From Congeria kusceri (Eukaryota; Mollusca; Bivalvia; Myida; Dreissenidae), in NCBI GenBank assembly GCA_027627225.1, contig CM051040.1:26692634-26756633 (forward strand): a stretch of 64,000 bases of DNA. Reading direction: 5' to 3'. The notes under the pieces were generated by a model. That model did not search any database and had not been told where the DNA came from. It saw nothing but the letters and a program-made list of their open reading frames with translations. The position numbers and the translations under genes were made by a program. Shown one piece after another: positions 45,113-57,985 of this stretch. The stretch's first letter is position 1, and each line of letters opens with the position of its first letter.

Positions 45113-48100
45113 TGCATATCAACAATAGTAGAAAATGTATGTATATAAACAGGAGTAGGAAATGTATGTATATAAACAAGAGTAGGAAATGTATGTATAT
45201 AAACAGGAGTAGGAAATGTATGTATATCAACAAGAGTAGGAAATGTATGTATATCAACAAGAGTAGGAAATGTATGAATATCAACAAGAGTAGGAAATGT
45301 ATGTATATAAACAGGAGTAGGAAATGTATGTATATAAACAGGAGTAGGAAATGTATGTATATCAACAAGAGTAGGAAATGCATGTATATCAACAAGAGTA
45401 GGAAATGTATGTATATAAACAGGAGTAGGAAATGCATGTATATCAACAAGAGTAGGAAATGCATGTATATAAACAGGAGTAGGAAATGCATGTATATAAA
45501 CAGGAGTAGGAAATGTATGTATATAAACAGGAGTAGGAAATGCATGTATATCAACAAGAGTAGGAAATGTATGTATATCAACAGGAGTAGGAAATGTATG
45601 TATATCAACAAGAGTAGGAAATGTATGTATATCAACAAGAGTAGGAAATGTATGTATATCAACAAGAGTAGGAAATGTATGTATATCAACAAGAGTAGAA
45701 ATGTATGTATATCAACAAGAGTAGGAAATGTATGTATATCAACAAGAGTAGGAAATGTATGTATATAAACAGGAGTAGGAAATGCATGTATATAAACAGG
45801 AGTAGGAAATGTATGTATATCAACAGGAGTAGGAAATGCATGTATATCAACAAGAGTAGGAAATGCATGTATATCAACAGGAGTAGGAAATGTATGTATA
45901 TCAACAAGAGTAGGAAATGTATGTATATCAACAAGAGTAGGAAATGTATGTATATCAACAAGAGTAGGAAATGCATAATTATCAACAAGAGTAGGAAATG
46001 TATGTATATCAACAAGAGTAGGAAATGTATGTATATCAACAAGAGTAGGAAATGTATCTTATTAACAAGAGTAGGAAATGTATGTATATCAACAGGAGTA
46101 GCAAATGTATGTATATCAACAATAGTAGGAAATGTATGTATATCAACAAGAGTAGAAATGTATGTATATCAACAAGAGTAGGAAATGTATATTATTAACA
46201 AGAGTAGGAAATGTATGTATATCAACAAGAGTAGGAAATGTATATTATTAACAAGAGTAGGAAATGTATGTATATCAACAACATTAGAAATGTATGTATA
46301 TCAACAAGAGTAGGAAATGTATATTATTAACAAGAGTAGGAAATGTATGTATATCAACAAGAGTAGGAAATGTATATTATTAACAAGAGTAGGAAATGTA
46401 TGTATATCAACAAGAGTAGGAAATGTATATTATTAACAAGAGTAGGAAATGTATGTATATCAACAAGAGTAGGAAATGTATGTATATCAACAATAGTAGG
46501 AAATGTATATTATTAACAAGAGTAGGAAATGTATGTATATCAACAAGAGTAGGAAATGTATATTATTAACAAGAGTAGGAAATGTATGTATATTAACAAG
46601 AGTAGGAAATGTATGTATATCAACAAGAGTAGGAAATGTATGTATATCAACAATAGTAGGAAATGTATATTATTTACAAGAGTGGAAATGTATGTATATC
46701 AACAAGAGTAGGAAATGTATGTATATCAACAAGAGTAGGAAATGTATGTATATCAACAAGAGTAGGAAATGTATATTATTAACAAGAGTAGGAAATGTAT
46801 GTATATCAACAAGAGTAGGAAATGTATGTATATCAACAAGAGTAGGAAATGTATGTATATCAACAGGAGTAGGAAATGTATGTATATCAACAAAAGTAGG
46901 AAATGTATGTATATCAACAAGAGTAGGAAATGTATGTATATCAACAAGAGTAGGAAATGTATGTATATTAACAAAAGTAGGAAATGTATGTATATCAACA
47001 AGAGTAGGAAATGTATGTATATCAACAAGAGTAGGAAATGTATGTATATCAACAAGAGTAGGAAATGTATGTTTATTAACAAGAGTAGGAAATCTATCTA
47101 TATCAACAAGAGTAGGAAATGTATGTATATTAACAAGAGTAGGAAATGTATGAATATCAACAAGAGTAGGAAATGTATGTATATCAACAAGAGTAGGAAA
47201 TGTATGTATATTAAAAAAAGTAGGAAATGTATGTATATTAACAAGAGTAGGAAATGTATGTAGATCAACAAGAGTAGGAAATGCATAATTATCAACAAGA
47301 GTAGGAAATGTATATTATCAACAAGAGTAGGAAATGTATGCATATCAACAGGAGTAGGAAATGTATGTATATCAACAAGAGTAGGAAATGTATGTATATT
47401 AACAAGAGTAGGAAATGTATGTATATCAACAAGGGTAGGAAATGTATGTATATCAACAAGAGTAGGAAATGTATGTATATCAACAAGAGTAGGAAATGTA
47501 TGTTTATTAACAAGAGTAGGAAATCTATCTATATCAACAAGAGTAGGAAATGTATGTATATTAACAAGAGTAGGAAATGTATGAATATTAACAAGAGTAG
47601 GAAATGTATGTATATCAACAATAGTAGGAAATGTATGTATATTAAAAAGAGTAGGAAATGCGTGTATATTAACAAGAGCAGGAAATGTATGTATATTAAA
47701 AAGAGTAGGAAATGCATAATTATCAACAAGAGTAGGAAATGTATGTATATCAACAAGAGTAGGAAATGTATGTATATCAACAAGAGTAGGAAATGTATGT
47801 ATATCAACAAGAGTAGGAAATGTATGTATATCAACAAGAGCAGGAAAAAAAAATGTATGTATATCAACAAGAGTAGGAAATGTATGTATATCAACAAGAG
47901 TAGGAAATGTATGTATATCAACAAGAGTAGGAAATGTATGTATATCAACAAGAGCAGGAAATGTATGTATATCAACAAGAGTAGGAAATGTATGTATATC
48001 AACAAGAGCAGGAAATGTATGTATATCAACAAGAGTAGGAAATGTATGTATATCAACAAGAGCAGGAAATGTATGTATATCAACAAGAGTAGGAAATGTA

Positions 48101-48430
48101 TGTATATCAACAAGAGTAGGAAATGTAGGAAATGTATGTATGTATATCAACAAGAGTAGGAAATGTATGTATATCAACAAGAGTAGGAAATGTATGTATA
48201 TCAACAAGAGTAGGAAATGTAGGAAATGTATGTATGTATATCAACAAGAGTAGGAAATGTATGTATATCAACAACAGTAGGAAATGTAACTGTGCATATT
48301 AACAAGAGTAGGAACTGTATGTATATCAACAGCAGTAGGAAATGTAACTATGTATATCAACAAGAGTAAGAAATGCATGAATATCAACAACAGTAGAAAA
48401 TGTACGTATATTACCAAGGGTAGGAAACTT
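45113..48430 (+). repeat. 27-bp minisatellite, 3.3 kb
   Basis: More than 110 copies of GTAGGAAATGTATGTATATC followed by AACAAGA. Variants are CATG for TATG, AACAGGA, a shortened 26-bp TATTATTAACAAGA form, and GCAGG. Between about 46180 and 46480 the 27- and 26-bp forms alternate as a 53-bp higher-order unit. The multiple-of-3 unit yields SRKCMYINK-type frames up to 369 codons on both strands, which are artefacts. Confidence 0.98.
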
Positions 48431-49933
48431 TCACAGCTGTAAAAAGGGAATTTTCTGAACAAGGTAAAAACCACCTTTGAAAGGCAAGAATAATGTAAAA
48501 GTACAAGCAGAGAAGTTGTAGAGTACATGTTTACAGCAGTTACTCAAACATTGTAATTATGACTACATACCCGTCCTATAATATTGACATAAACACAACA
48601 AAGTGGGTATTATTGAAATAACCATGAGGCAGATTAAATTTCAAGGGGCGGAATTTTTTTTGTATATTTTCAATATTGGTTTGGGGTACACTTATACCAT
48701 AATGTATGGGGTTAAATGTACACTTGTACCATAATGTATCGGGGTAAATGAAAATAATTCTAAAATTTGTTGGTTTGCTTAAAAAGTACCAAGTAACATA
48801 GTTGAAGTTTTAATAATACAACTGTTTTAAATGAGGTTTTTCTACACATTCACACCTTTAACAATTAGATATATGTTAAGGGAATGTTTTTCATTTAGTG
48901 TATTCACAAATTTGAAACTTTGGGTTTAATGTATATTGTAAACCCTGATTTTTTTTCTGTGCATATCTTTTGTTTGGTTTTCTGTTTGTAAATTATGTGT
49001 GTATGGGTAGGAATAAACACAAAATTTAAGACCACTGGAGATGATGTTCATCTCATCACCGATTGGGTAATCTAATCTCTCTCATTTTTCAGGTCCTTAG
49101 TTCTGGCACATTTAACTCATATATATTTTTCTTAATGATTTCACTAATTATTATTGCTTCTAGAAACATACATTTGAGAAACATAATATAATGCCCGTAT
49201 AAAATATTCGCTGATATCTGTACCGTTTATGTCACAAACTATTCCACATAGGTTAAAAGTCTAATGACTTTTAACTGAGGTCATATTATAGAACAAGTTA
49301 ATAACAATTTCCATATACAAACTGGAATGCTAACTCTGGCTCTTCACACATCGTTTGTTACTGACAAGAAAACATATAAAGATGCCTGATGAGCACACGT
49401 GTCGGTCTTGCATCTGACATATTTCTCCTGTTTCCGAAAATGGAATCACAGCAACACATCGGATAAAAGCCATGTGACCAAACTGTTACGCTTATTTGTA
49501 TTTTACAACCCCCCTCCAAGAGCAGACCGCATGTATTCATACATTAGAGAGTAGGGGGCAGAACACATTGACCTTCATTAGGCCAGAGTTTATATATATT
49601 TTTCGATTCACGGGAGCGCCGGACCTACATATTGCAAAACCCCCCAAAAAAATTTATATTTTCCGCCGGTCATCTCTGCTTCCTGAATTATAAAATAAAT
49701 TGGTCTTGTGTAACCTATTTACGACAACGTCATTTCGTAGTAATTTTTGTGCGCCAGTAGACTTCTTTACAAATTGACGTTATTTCTGGCGTTCTGCGCA
49801 TATATTTTATTGTAAAAATGGGAAAACCAGTCTAGCTAAGGACAATAAAAACAGCAATGGCGGTTGCGGCCGCTGTGTAGTTAAAAGTTGCGCGCCCGCT
49901 GTGTATTTTAAAGTTCCTATCAAAAACATAAAG
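48431..49933. other. Unique stretch, GC-richer toward 49330-49930
   Basis: Near 48686-48750 the phrase TACACTTATACCATAATGTA is repeated in tandem form. From 49590 onward CpG content rises (GAGCGCCGGACC, TTTCCGCCGGTCATC, GTTGCGGCCGCTG). No exon or element boundaries could be set. Confidence 0.35.
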
Positions 49934-50482
49934 AAACAAGAGATGTTTGTAAAACATGTATGCCCCCCGAATTGCAGCCAAGTTGTGAATATGTGTAATT
50001 GTTAAGATTTTTTTTTAATATGCAAGCCCAAGTGAGGTCTCGATATATGGTATCTATGTATGAAGTTTCATTAAAATATCTCCATGCGTTCTCAAGTTAT
50101 TGAGAGGAAACCGTTTTTCTATTTTTAGTAATGGTGACCTTGACCTTGACCCCACCCAACCCATATGCAATCCCAAGAGAGGTCTCAATATAAGGTATCT
50201 ATGTATGAAGTTTCATTAAAATATCTCGTTGCGTTCTCAAGTTATTGAACGGAAACCGTTTTTATATTTTTAGCAACGGTGACCTCGACCTTTGACCTGT
50301 TTACCTGAAAATTTATAGGGTTCTTCCTTTCCTCCCAAGTAACCAGCATACCAACTTTCATGATCGTAGGTCAAAGCGTTCTCAAGATATCGTGCGGAAA
50401 CGAAATGGTCTACGGACAGACCTACCGACCGACCGACCGACGGACAGTTGCAAAGCAAGCTACTTCTTCGAAGGGGGGCATA
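49934..50482 (+). mobile_element. Composite element G2
   Basis: Head AAACAAGAGATGTTTGTAAA then ACATGTATGCCCCCCGA. The core has about two 143-bp units (GTGACCTTGACCTTGACCCC, GAGGTCTCAATATAAGG), then GTGACCTCGACCTTTGACC, GGTCAAAGCGTTCTC and a GACCGACCGACCG tract. The end TACTTCTTCGAAGGGGGGCA then TA. A short, complete copy, useful for defining family ends. Confidence 0.9.
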
Positions 50483-51659
50483 AAAGAATAATTAATTAAA
50501 ATCATACAGTTACATTCTTTTGACAAAAATTATAATGAAATAATATCAGAAAGCAGTATGGGACGAAAGATTTAGCAGGTGCCCGAAATGCGAAAACAAG
50601 TTATTCATATACGCAACACATTTAAAACATTTTATACACAAATACGTTCTAATCATAAACAATATAATGGTATATGTTGTTTCATGCAACGAATGTAAAG
50701 TATTCGTGTTTAAAATACGTATATTTTCATATGTTTCCATGGGTACAAAATGGGTACGAATGTATGTTTTCTTCTAGGTTTGTACCAAATTAAAAAACAA
50801 CAACAACAACTGTGTTCTTGTATATTTTTTCTTAGAATTTCAGTTTAAAAACGATGTGAATCAACAACAATGTAGATCTACTACATGCACATTATGCAAA
50901 AAAAATGTTCTAGAATACAATACAGAATATGCGTTCTACATTGATTTAGGCCAGATTGTTTATAAATTTAAGATTGATGGGATATTTGTTTCAAAAAAGA
51001 TATAACTTGGAAAATCCAAATAGTAGTTATAAAACCCTCTAACAATATGGAAAAATATCTTTACTTCTAATTCTAGATAAACCTTTCTTGTAATAATATA
51101 TTTTTCAATTTAGGTGCAGTTATAAAAAATTCAATTTTTTTTTTTACTTTTAAGCATTTTATTTTTATTATTATTTCCGATGCTTACTTTTTTCTATTTT
51201 ATTTTTATTTGTATTCCCTTCTCCTGGTGCTCAGTTTTGAAAAAATTCCTGTAAATCTAAAAATAAAAAAACTGGCCTTATGTACTATTAATAACATGTA
51301 CAAAGTTTTATGTCAGCAAACTAAGCTATCACTACATCGAACAAGGTATGATATTTGTCACTAAATATATATTCACGTTATTTATTGTTAGCCTCAGGCA
51401 TAAGCTTGACAGCTTTTGGCAGACCATCAGTTTTTTTCGAATGAAAATCATTGTTAATCGTATTGCAAATTGTAAACATCGCATAGCCTGATTGTTAATA
51501 GAAATTAACCATTGCCAGGCTACCTCCCGCGCACTGTTTTATAACTAGCGAATGCATTGGCAGATAAGGTCACGCGCCATTTGACCTTGCTTACATCATC
51601 ACAAATTGATAACAGTGCTGTCTGAAATTTAAGTGCGGTTTAAACTGATTTTAATAAGA
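50483..51659. other. AT-rich non-coding stretch
   Basis: A small hairpin near 51486-51522 (AGCCTG...CAGGCT with GTTAAT/ATTAAC inside). Otherwise no gene or repeat recognised. Confidence 0.35.
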
Positions 51660-52005
51660 AAAGGTGGTTTTCAAACCACTGAAGAGAGCTTTAATACATT
51701 TTAAGGTGGTGTTTGCAAGCCAAAGAGAGCTTTAATATATTTAAAAGTGGTTTGCCAACAACTGAAGAGAGCTTTAATGTTTTTAAAGTGGTGTTTGTAA
51801 GCCACTGAAGAGAGCTTTAATATACTTAAAGGTGGTTTGCAAACCACTGAAGAGAGCTTTAATGTATTTAAAGGTGGTTTGCAAACCACTAAATAGAGCT
51901 TTAATGTATTTAAAGGTGATTTTCAAACCACTAAAGGCTGCTTCAATATATTTAAAGGTGGTTTTCAAACCACTGAAGAGAGCTTTAATGTATTTAAAGG
52001 GTTAC
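51660..52005 (+). repeat. 42-bp tandem repeat with a palindromic segment
   Basis: About eight copies of AAAGGTGGTTTGCAAACCAC followed by TGAAGAGAGCTTTAATGTATTT. Each unit has the 16-bp perfect palindrome GTGGTTTGCAAACCAC or a variant. The unit is a multiple of 3, so short frames on both strands are artefacts. Confidence 0.92.
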
Positions 52006-53649
52006 CTTAAACTGATTGGAAAATTATAATTTGCCACTTTCCTTCATCATAGATTCAGGAAGATCTTCATCACAGATTCAAGGACTATTTTTCTGAGACA
52101 TCATGAAAATAAATGTCAAGGCAGGTATTAAACCTTTCAAATCTTTGCACAAACAAAGAACAGAGATGACAATTATTAATTTATTATTAAACCCCATTCA
52201 GTCCATTTTTGTTGTTTTTGATATATCCATTTAATTTTAACCAGCACAATAATTATATAAATTCCACTTGATATAATGCAGGAAACCTAATAATTTATTG
52301 TAAATTAAAACTATATAATTGCTGACAATGTCAGGTGAAATGTTCTTCAAGCAAGTGCATGTGTATCTAAATACATTTATTTTACCTGAAGTGTAATTTT
52401 TATGCTATAAACTAGGCAAGGCTGCAAATTCCCCCAGTACTGTGAATATATAACTTCGAGACATATATAACTTCGAGACATATATCAACATATATATGAA
52501 ATAATTATATTTATTTACTCAGATTCATATTTATGTACCAATATAAGCATGTGTTTCTTCAATTCATAGTTATATGTAACCACAGAAAGATTTACTGTTC
52601 TGACCGCAGACTTAAAATCACAGCCAGGAGAGCTAAAAATGTGACATCATGGGGCTATATAAAATGTACAACTTTTTTAGCATTTCAGACAATGGAAATT
52701 ACACTGAAACAAAAACATCTTTTTTCTGATTTGAAAACAACACAACAACACCAGCTTAGCAAATTAACAGTTCTGCAAAATATTAGTCATTATAAAATAA
52801 TTTCTAGTTAACATACTTACCATAAGTGAACATGTGCTATTATCCACCACAAAGCATGTCACACAATTTAACCACACAGAAAATTCCCTTATTTATTCAA
52901 TAGTATCCATTAAAACCCTGTTCAGTTTAAACACAAGCTAAATTACAGTTCAGCCATGTAAAGTTTTACACCTTAAAAAGGTCCAGAAAATCAACCCCAT
53001 AGCATGGCTATCCACCATCAATTTTGCTGTGATTTTACAAGCTACAGTTTTGCCTGCATAACATGGCCAGTTTTGACCCAGGGCAATTGCATAAGCCAGG
53101 TTCACTCTGAGTTCAAATCCCTGGACAGTCTAGTTGTTGCAATAGAATGGAGAGTATGTTATCCCAACTTTATTGTCTGATAACTGGATAGCTGGCCAAA
53201 TAGCCACTTGGTCATTGACATACTTAAAGGTTAAAGTGTTTCAACAACTATGTATACAGCAAAGTTTATTCAACTGTGTTGTCTCTCTGATTTAGAGCTT
53301 AAAACCCATTCTGTATTTGTTCGAATAGAACATCATTATTGCTCAGTTTTTGTCCCAATGTAGTATTCCATCTAATAATTTGTCAACATAAATTTCATTT
53401 GGTCCAGAAAAGTAAACATGTGTTATTATCCATAATCTTTTCAAAGATTCAAATGGATATCAAATTTCTACTTTCAAAATTGCACACCATTATTCATCAT
53501 CAATCACCATGGCAATGGAAAAGAAACTATGAAAAGCATGCAGAAGTCTTCATAAATAGTCTCCAAGAATTCTCCATTTACCACTTCTTAAGTTAAGACA
53601 ATTGAAATTGACTACTTGTGAATACTGATATAAATATAAATACTGCATA
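52006..53649. other. AT-rich stretch, weak ORFs only
   Basis: Plus frames of 92 codons (52533-52811) and 85 codons (53339-53596) have ordinary composition but no other support. At about 53055 CATGGCCAGTTTTGACCCAG resembles a B-type core unit. A short ATATATAACTTCGAGAC duplication lies at 52447-52485. Confidence 0.3.
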
Positions 53650-53990
53650 TTCAGGGGGGTGGAAATCCTCTGCCTGACTTGTCCTACTCCAGTTATTTTA
53701 CCATTGGACAAGTTAACCTTTCATGTCCAGTAGTCTGCAGACAAGTACAATTTTAAGGTGTGAAAATTATGTAAAAGTTGGGAATTATTTATTATATAAT
53801 AGTATATTTAACAGCAAAAACAGTGTTTATTACTATAATTTAATGACAAATTATATATTAGCTTAGCCCAGAATAAAAACTATATTTATATTTCGACAAA
53901 TGACTAGCTGGCAGACAAGTAGATTTTTGCAATGAACTTGTGTGTGGACAAGTGAATAATTTCATATTCAATCCACACCCCTGGCATATT
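53650..53990. mobile_element. Possible TIR element (AGGGGTGTGGA ends)
   Basis: AGGGGGGTGGAAAT at the left and ATTCAATCCACACCCCT at the right are imperfect inverted repeats. GACAAGT recurs inside in both orientations. No target duplication resolved, no protein frame. Confidence 0.4.
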
Positions 53991-54027
53991 TAAGTATGTT
54001 TCAAAAGAATGTAAATACATACGAAAT

Positions 54028-54176
54028 ATTACGCTAGTCAATTGTTCCAAGAGTATGTATTAGTTGAGTGGCTTGTGTGATGACGTATCACCTGAGAGGC
54101 GGAGCTTCGAGTGTGATATGAAATGACGCAAGCCACGACAATAATACATACTCTTGGAACAATTGACTAGCGTAAT
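54028..54176. mobile_element. Foldback element FB4 (149 bp)
   Basis: Position x pairs with 108204-x. A perfect outer arm of more than 30 bp (ATTACGCTAGTCAATTGTTC...) then imperfect pairing (GTGGCTTGTGTGATG/ATGACGCAAGCCAC) to a GAGGCGGAGCTTCGAG tip. Non-coding. Confidence 0.85.
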
Positions 54177-54607
54177 TTTCCTTTTATTATATACCACGAT
54201 AAATTTCAAATGTGCATTTACCTTATTGTATTTGTTTAAAAACTACAATAATGACTAATCATTGTAGGTACAGATTATATTTGTTTACATACTCTATGAC
54301 GTCATTAAAAAAGTAGTCTAGCTAGTATGGTAATACAGGATCGGAAAAATAGCGAGTAGCATAATACGGGATTTTTTTTTATGTCGAAATATAGTTCACC
54401 GATTGATAAATCATCTGTTTTCGAAAGATTTTAAACTGGTACATAATAAAATACCTTAATCAATGTTAGCACCGCAAACCAGATTTTATTAATATATAAT
54501 ATTAATATAAAATTATATAAATTATATATAACAAATGGACTAGAATTATTATGCTGACAGATTAAATTGAATTTGTTTCAAAATTTTAATAAAAGTTATC
54601 CAACTTC

Positions 54608-54871
54608 AGGGCTTTTTTGGCACCTCTTGGGGATGGGGACCTTTGCCCTCATTTTCGGGAAAAATAACATTATTTTTGACATTTTGGGGAAAATTTTCCA
54701 AAGCACGGGACTGATAAACCCCGGGGCAAGATCAATTTTAGGGCAAAACTCCATGATTGGAAAGAATTTCTCTGAGAAAATGACACCTTTGAACTGCCCC
54801 TACTATAGAAGGAAACAGACCCTGTACTTTATAAGCCCATACATACAGGTTCTTCGCTGTTTTAAAACCAT
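54608..54871. mobile_element. Fragment of CAGGGCTTTTTTGG-type element (weak)
   Basis: CAGGGCTTTTTTGGCACC at 54608 matches the TIR of the element at 4385-4746. A possible opposite end AGACCCTG lies near 54823, flanked by AACTT and TACTT. The interior (GGGGATGGGGACC, ACCCCGGGGCAAG) gives the 104-codon frame at 54567-54881, which I do not credit. Confidence 0.35.
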
Positions 54872-55227
54872 ATTAGGCTGATATTACATTTGAGGCTCGT
54901 CGTGGGAAAACCGGTCTTAATGCATGTGCGTAAAGTGTCGACCCGGATTAGCCATTAGGCTGATATTACATTTGAGGCGCGTCGTGGGAAAACCGGTCTT
55001 AATGCATGTGCATAAAGTGTCGTTCCGGATTTGCCTGTGCAGTCCGCACAGGCTAATCCGGGATGGCACTTTCCGCTTTTATGGTAATTTCTGTTTCAAT
55101 GAAGTGTCTTCTAACCATAAATCCACTTTAGGCGGAAAGTGTCATCCCGGATTAGCCTGTGCAGACTACACAGGCTAATCCGGGATGACGCTTTAAGCAT
55201 ATGCATTAAGTCTGGTTTTCCCACGAC
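54872..55227. mobile_element. TIR element GTCGTGGGAAAACC, copy 2, with duplicated 5' end
   Basis: The complete copy is 54981-55227, with ends GTCGTGGGAAAACC and GGTTTTCCCACGAC. The inner hairpins AGCCTGTGCAGTCCGCACAG-GCT and AGCCTGTGCAGACTACACAG-GCT are followed by GGCGGAAAGTG. An 82-bp segment starting ATTAGGCTGATATTACATTT occurs at 54872 and again at 54954, so the 5' flank plus the first 55 bp of the element are directly duplicated. Confidence 0.85.
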
Positions 55228-55648
55228 GGGCCACATTTACATTCATCACAGGCAGTATGTTTATAACAGTACATGTACCTAACTGTCACTAATGGCCAAT
55301 TATCCTCATAAACACAACCAGATCCCAGATGTAACACAGTTGTTATCTGCTAACACTATTGGTGGGTTCAGACAAATAGCTCTTTAATAATACATTTAAA
55401 TTAAGTCAATATTTTTAATACTGCAAATGCTACATCACTCATACAGATACTGAAATATATTTCATTACTGATTTGTCAGTAATAATTTTTTTAAATATTG
55501 TACACTCAACAAAAGTTATAACACAACAAATGGAAATAAATGGACATTTTATTTTCTTTATTTATGCGAATTTCATCTTGAAATGTCAGCTATGATTATG
55601 TGAGTTATACATGCACGTGTTCATTATTCATACCAAAATATTGGAAAC
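55228..55648. other. AT-rich non-coding stretch
   Basis: No gene, element or repeat recognised. Confidence 0.3.
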
Positions 55649-55913
55649 AAGAAGGCCATAATGAACCTGAGAACTGGTACAGATGAAGACCATACTGTTG
55701 TGTCAAGTTTGAAAATTAAGCTATCTGAACAGTACACAAAGGAAGATTGGATCAACTTGTATTAAAACATCTGGTAAGGATGTGTTGGATAGTGGATGTG
55801 CAGTGTTTTTGCTAATGGTTCTCAAATCATTCAACTTCACCTATAATTTTATGGTCATAGACAAACTGTGCAAGAGTGATGAAGATTGTATGAAAAATGA
55901 AGTCTCTGTCCTG

Positions 55914-57488
55914 AACACGAGATGTTTGTAAAACATGTATGCCCCCCCGACTTGCAGCCAAGTTGTGAATATGAGCAATTGTTAACAAATTTTTTTAATA
56001 TGCAAGCCCAAGCGAGGTCTCGATATATGGTATATATGTATGAAGTTTCATTAAAATATCTCGATGCGTTCTCAAGTTATTGAGCAGAAACCGTTTTTCT
56101 ATATTTAGTAATGGTGACCTTGACCTTGACCCCACCCACCCCATATGAAATCCCAGAGAGGTCTCAATATAAGGTATCTATGTATGAAGGTTCATTAAAA
56201 TATCTTGATGCGTTCTCAAGTTATTGAGCGGAAACCGTTTTTCTATTTTTAGCAACGGTGACCTTGACCTCACCCACCCCTATGCAATCCCAAGCGAGGT
56301 CTCGATATAAGGTATATATGTATGAGGTTTCATTAAAATATCTCTATGCTTCTCAAGTTATTGCGCTGAAACTGTTTTTTCTATTTTTAGTAATGGTGAC
56401 CTTGACTTTGACCCCACGAACCCCATATGCAATCCCAAGCGAGGTCTGAATATAAGGTATCTATGTACGAACTTTCATTAACATATCAAGATGCATTCTC
56501 AAGTTATTGAGCGGAGACCATTTTTCTATTTTTAGTAATGGTGACCTTGACCTTGACCCCACCAACCCCATATGCAATCCCAAGCGAGGTCTTAATATAA
56601 GGTATCTATGTATGTAGTTTCATTAAAATATCTTGATGCGTTCTGAAGTTACTGAGCGGAAACCATTTTTCTATTTTTAGTAACGGTGACCTTGACCTTG
56701 ACCCCACCTACCCCATATGCAATCCCAAGCAAGGTCTCAATGTAAGGTATCAATGTATAAAGTTTCATTAAAATATCTCAATGCGTTCTCAAGTTATTGA
56801 GCGGAAACCGTTTTTCTATTTTTAGTAATGGTGACCTTGACCCCACACCCCCCATATGATATCCCAAGCGAGGTCACAATATAAGGTATCTATGTGTGAA
56901 GTTTCATTAAAATATCTTGATGAGTTCTGAAGTTATTGAGAGGAAAACCGTTTTTCTATTTTTAGCAATGGTGACCTTGACCTTTGACCTGTTGACCTAA
57001 AAATTTATAGGTTTCTTCCTTTCCTCCCAAGTAACCAGCGTACCAACTTTCATGATCGTAGGTCAAAGCGTTCTAAAGATATCGTGCGGAAACAAAATGG
57101 TCTACCGTTTATCTATTTTTAGTAACGGTGACCTTGACCCCACCCACCCCATATGCAATTCCAAGAGAGGTCTCGATGTAAGGTATCTATGTATAAAGTT
57201 TCATTAAAATATCTCGATGCGTTCTCAAGTTATTGAGGGGAAACCGTTTTTCTATTTTTAGCAACGGTGACCTTGACCTTTGACCTGTTGACCTCAAAAT
57301 TAATAGGATTCTTCCTTTCCTCCCAAGTAACCAGCGTACCAACTTTCATGATTGTAGGTCAAAGCGTTCTCAAGATATCGTGCGGAAACAAAATGGTCTA
57401 CGGACAGACCTACCGACCGACCAACCTACCGACGGACGGACGGACAGTTGCAAAGCAAGATATCCCCACTTTTTTGAAGGGGGGCATA
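55914..57488 (+). mobile_element. Composite element G3, inserted seamlessly into F
   Basis: Head AACACGAGATGTTTGTAAAA then CATGTATGCCCCCCGAC. About nine 143-bp core units, two CTCCCAAGTAACCAGCGTACC units, a GACCGACCAACC tract and the end TTGAAGGGGGGCATAA. F reads ...GTCCTGAA on the left and TAATGTCC on the right. Other copies have an uninterrupted CCTGAATAATGTCC, so no bases were duplicated beyond a possible AA. Confidence 0.9.
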
Positions 57489-57985
57489 ATAATGTCCTTT
57501 TTTTTCACAAACAAAGGGCAATAACACCAGTTTTTCTGGTCCAATCTTGCTTATATTCAACTTGACCTGTAATCTCATGGTCATAGACGAGCTGTGCAAG
57601 AATGAAGAAGATTGGATGAAAAATGAAGTCTCTATCCTGAATAATGTCCATGTTTGCATATTTTTGTTACAAACAAAGGGAAATAACTGCCGTTTTTCTG
57701 GTCTGATCTTGCTTATATTCAACTTGACCTGTAATCTCTTGGTTATAGACGAGCTGTGCAAGATTTATGAAGATTGGATAAAAAAATGAAGTCTCTATCC
57801 TGAATAATGTCCATTTTTGCATACGTTTTTCATAAACACTGGGCAATAACTCAAGTTTTTCGGGTCCGATCTTGCCTATATTCGATTTTACCTGTAATCT
57901 CATGGTCATAGACAAAGTGCAAGATTGATGAAGAATGGATGAAAAATGAAGTCTCTATCCTGAGTAATGTACACTTTTGTATATA

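Noticed and set aside
45054..48207. Frames up to 369 codons with SRKCMYINK or LLLIYIHF repeats
   Set aside because: Artefact of a 27-bp tandem unit. Both strands are open and 26-bp variants shift the frame within the array.
54567..54881. 104-codon plus frame
   Set aside because: It starts in unique AT-rich DNA and runs through a repeat fragment; no splice signals or protein-like pattern.
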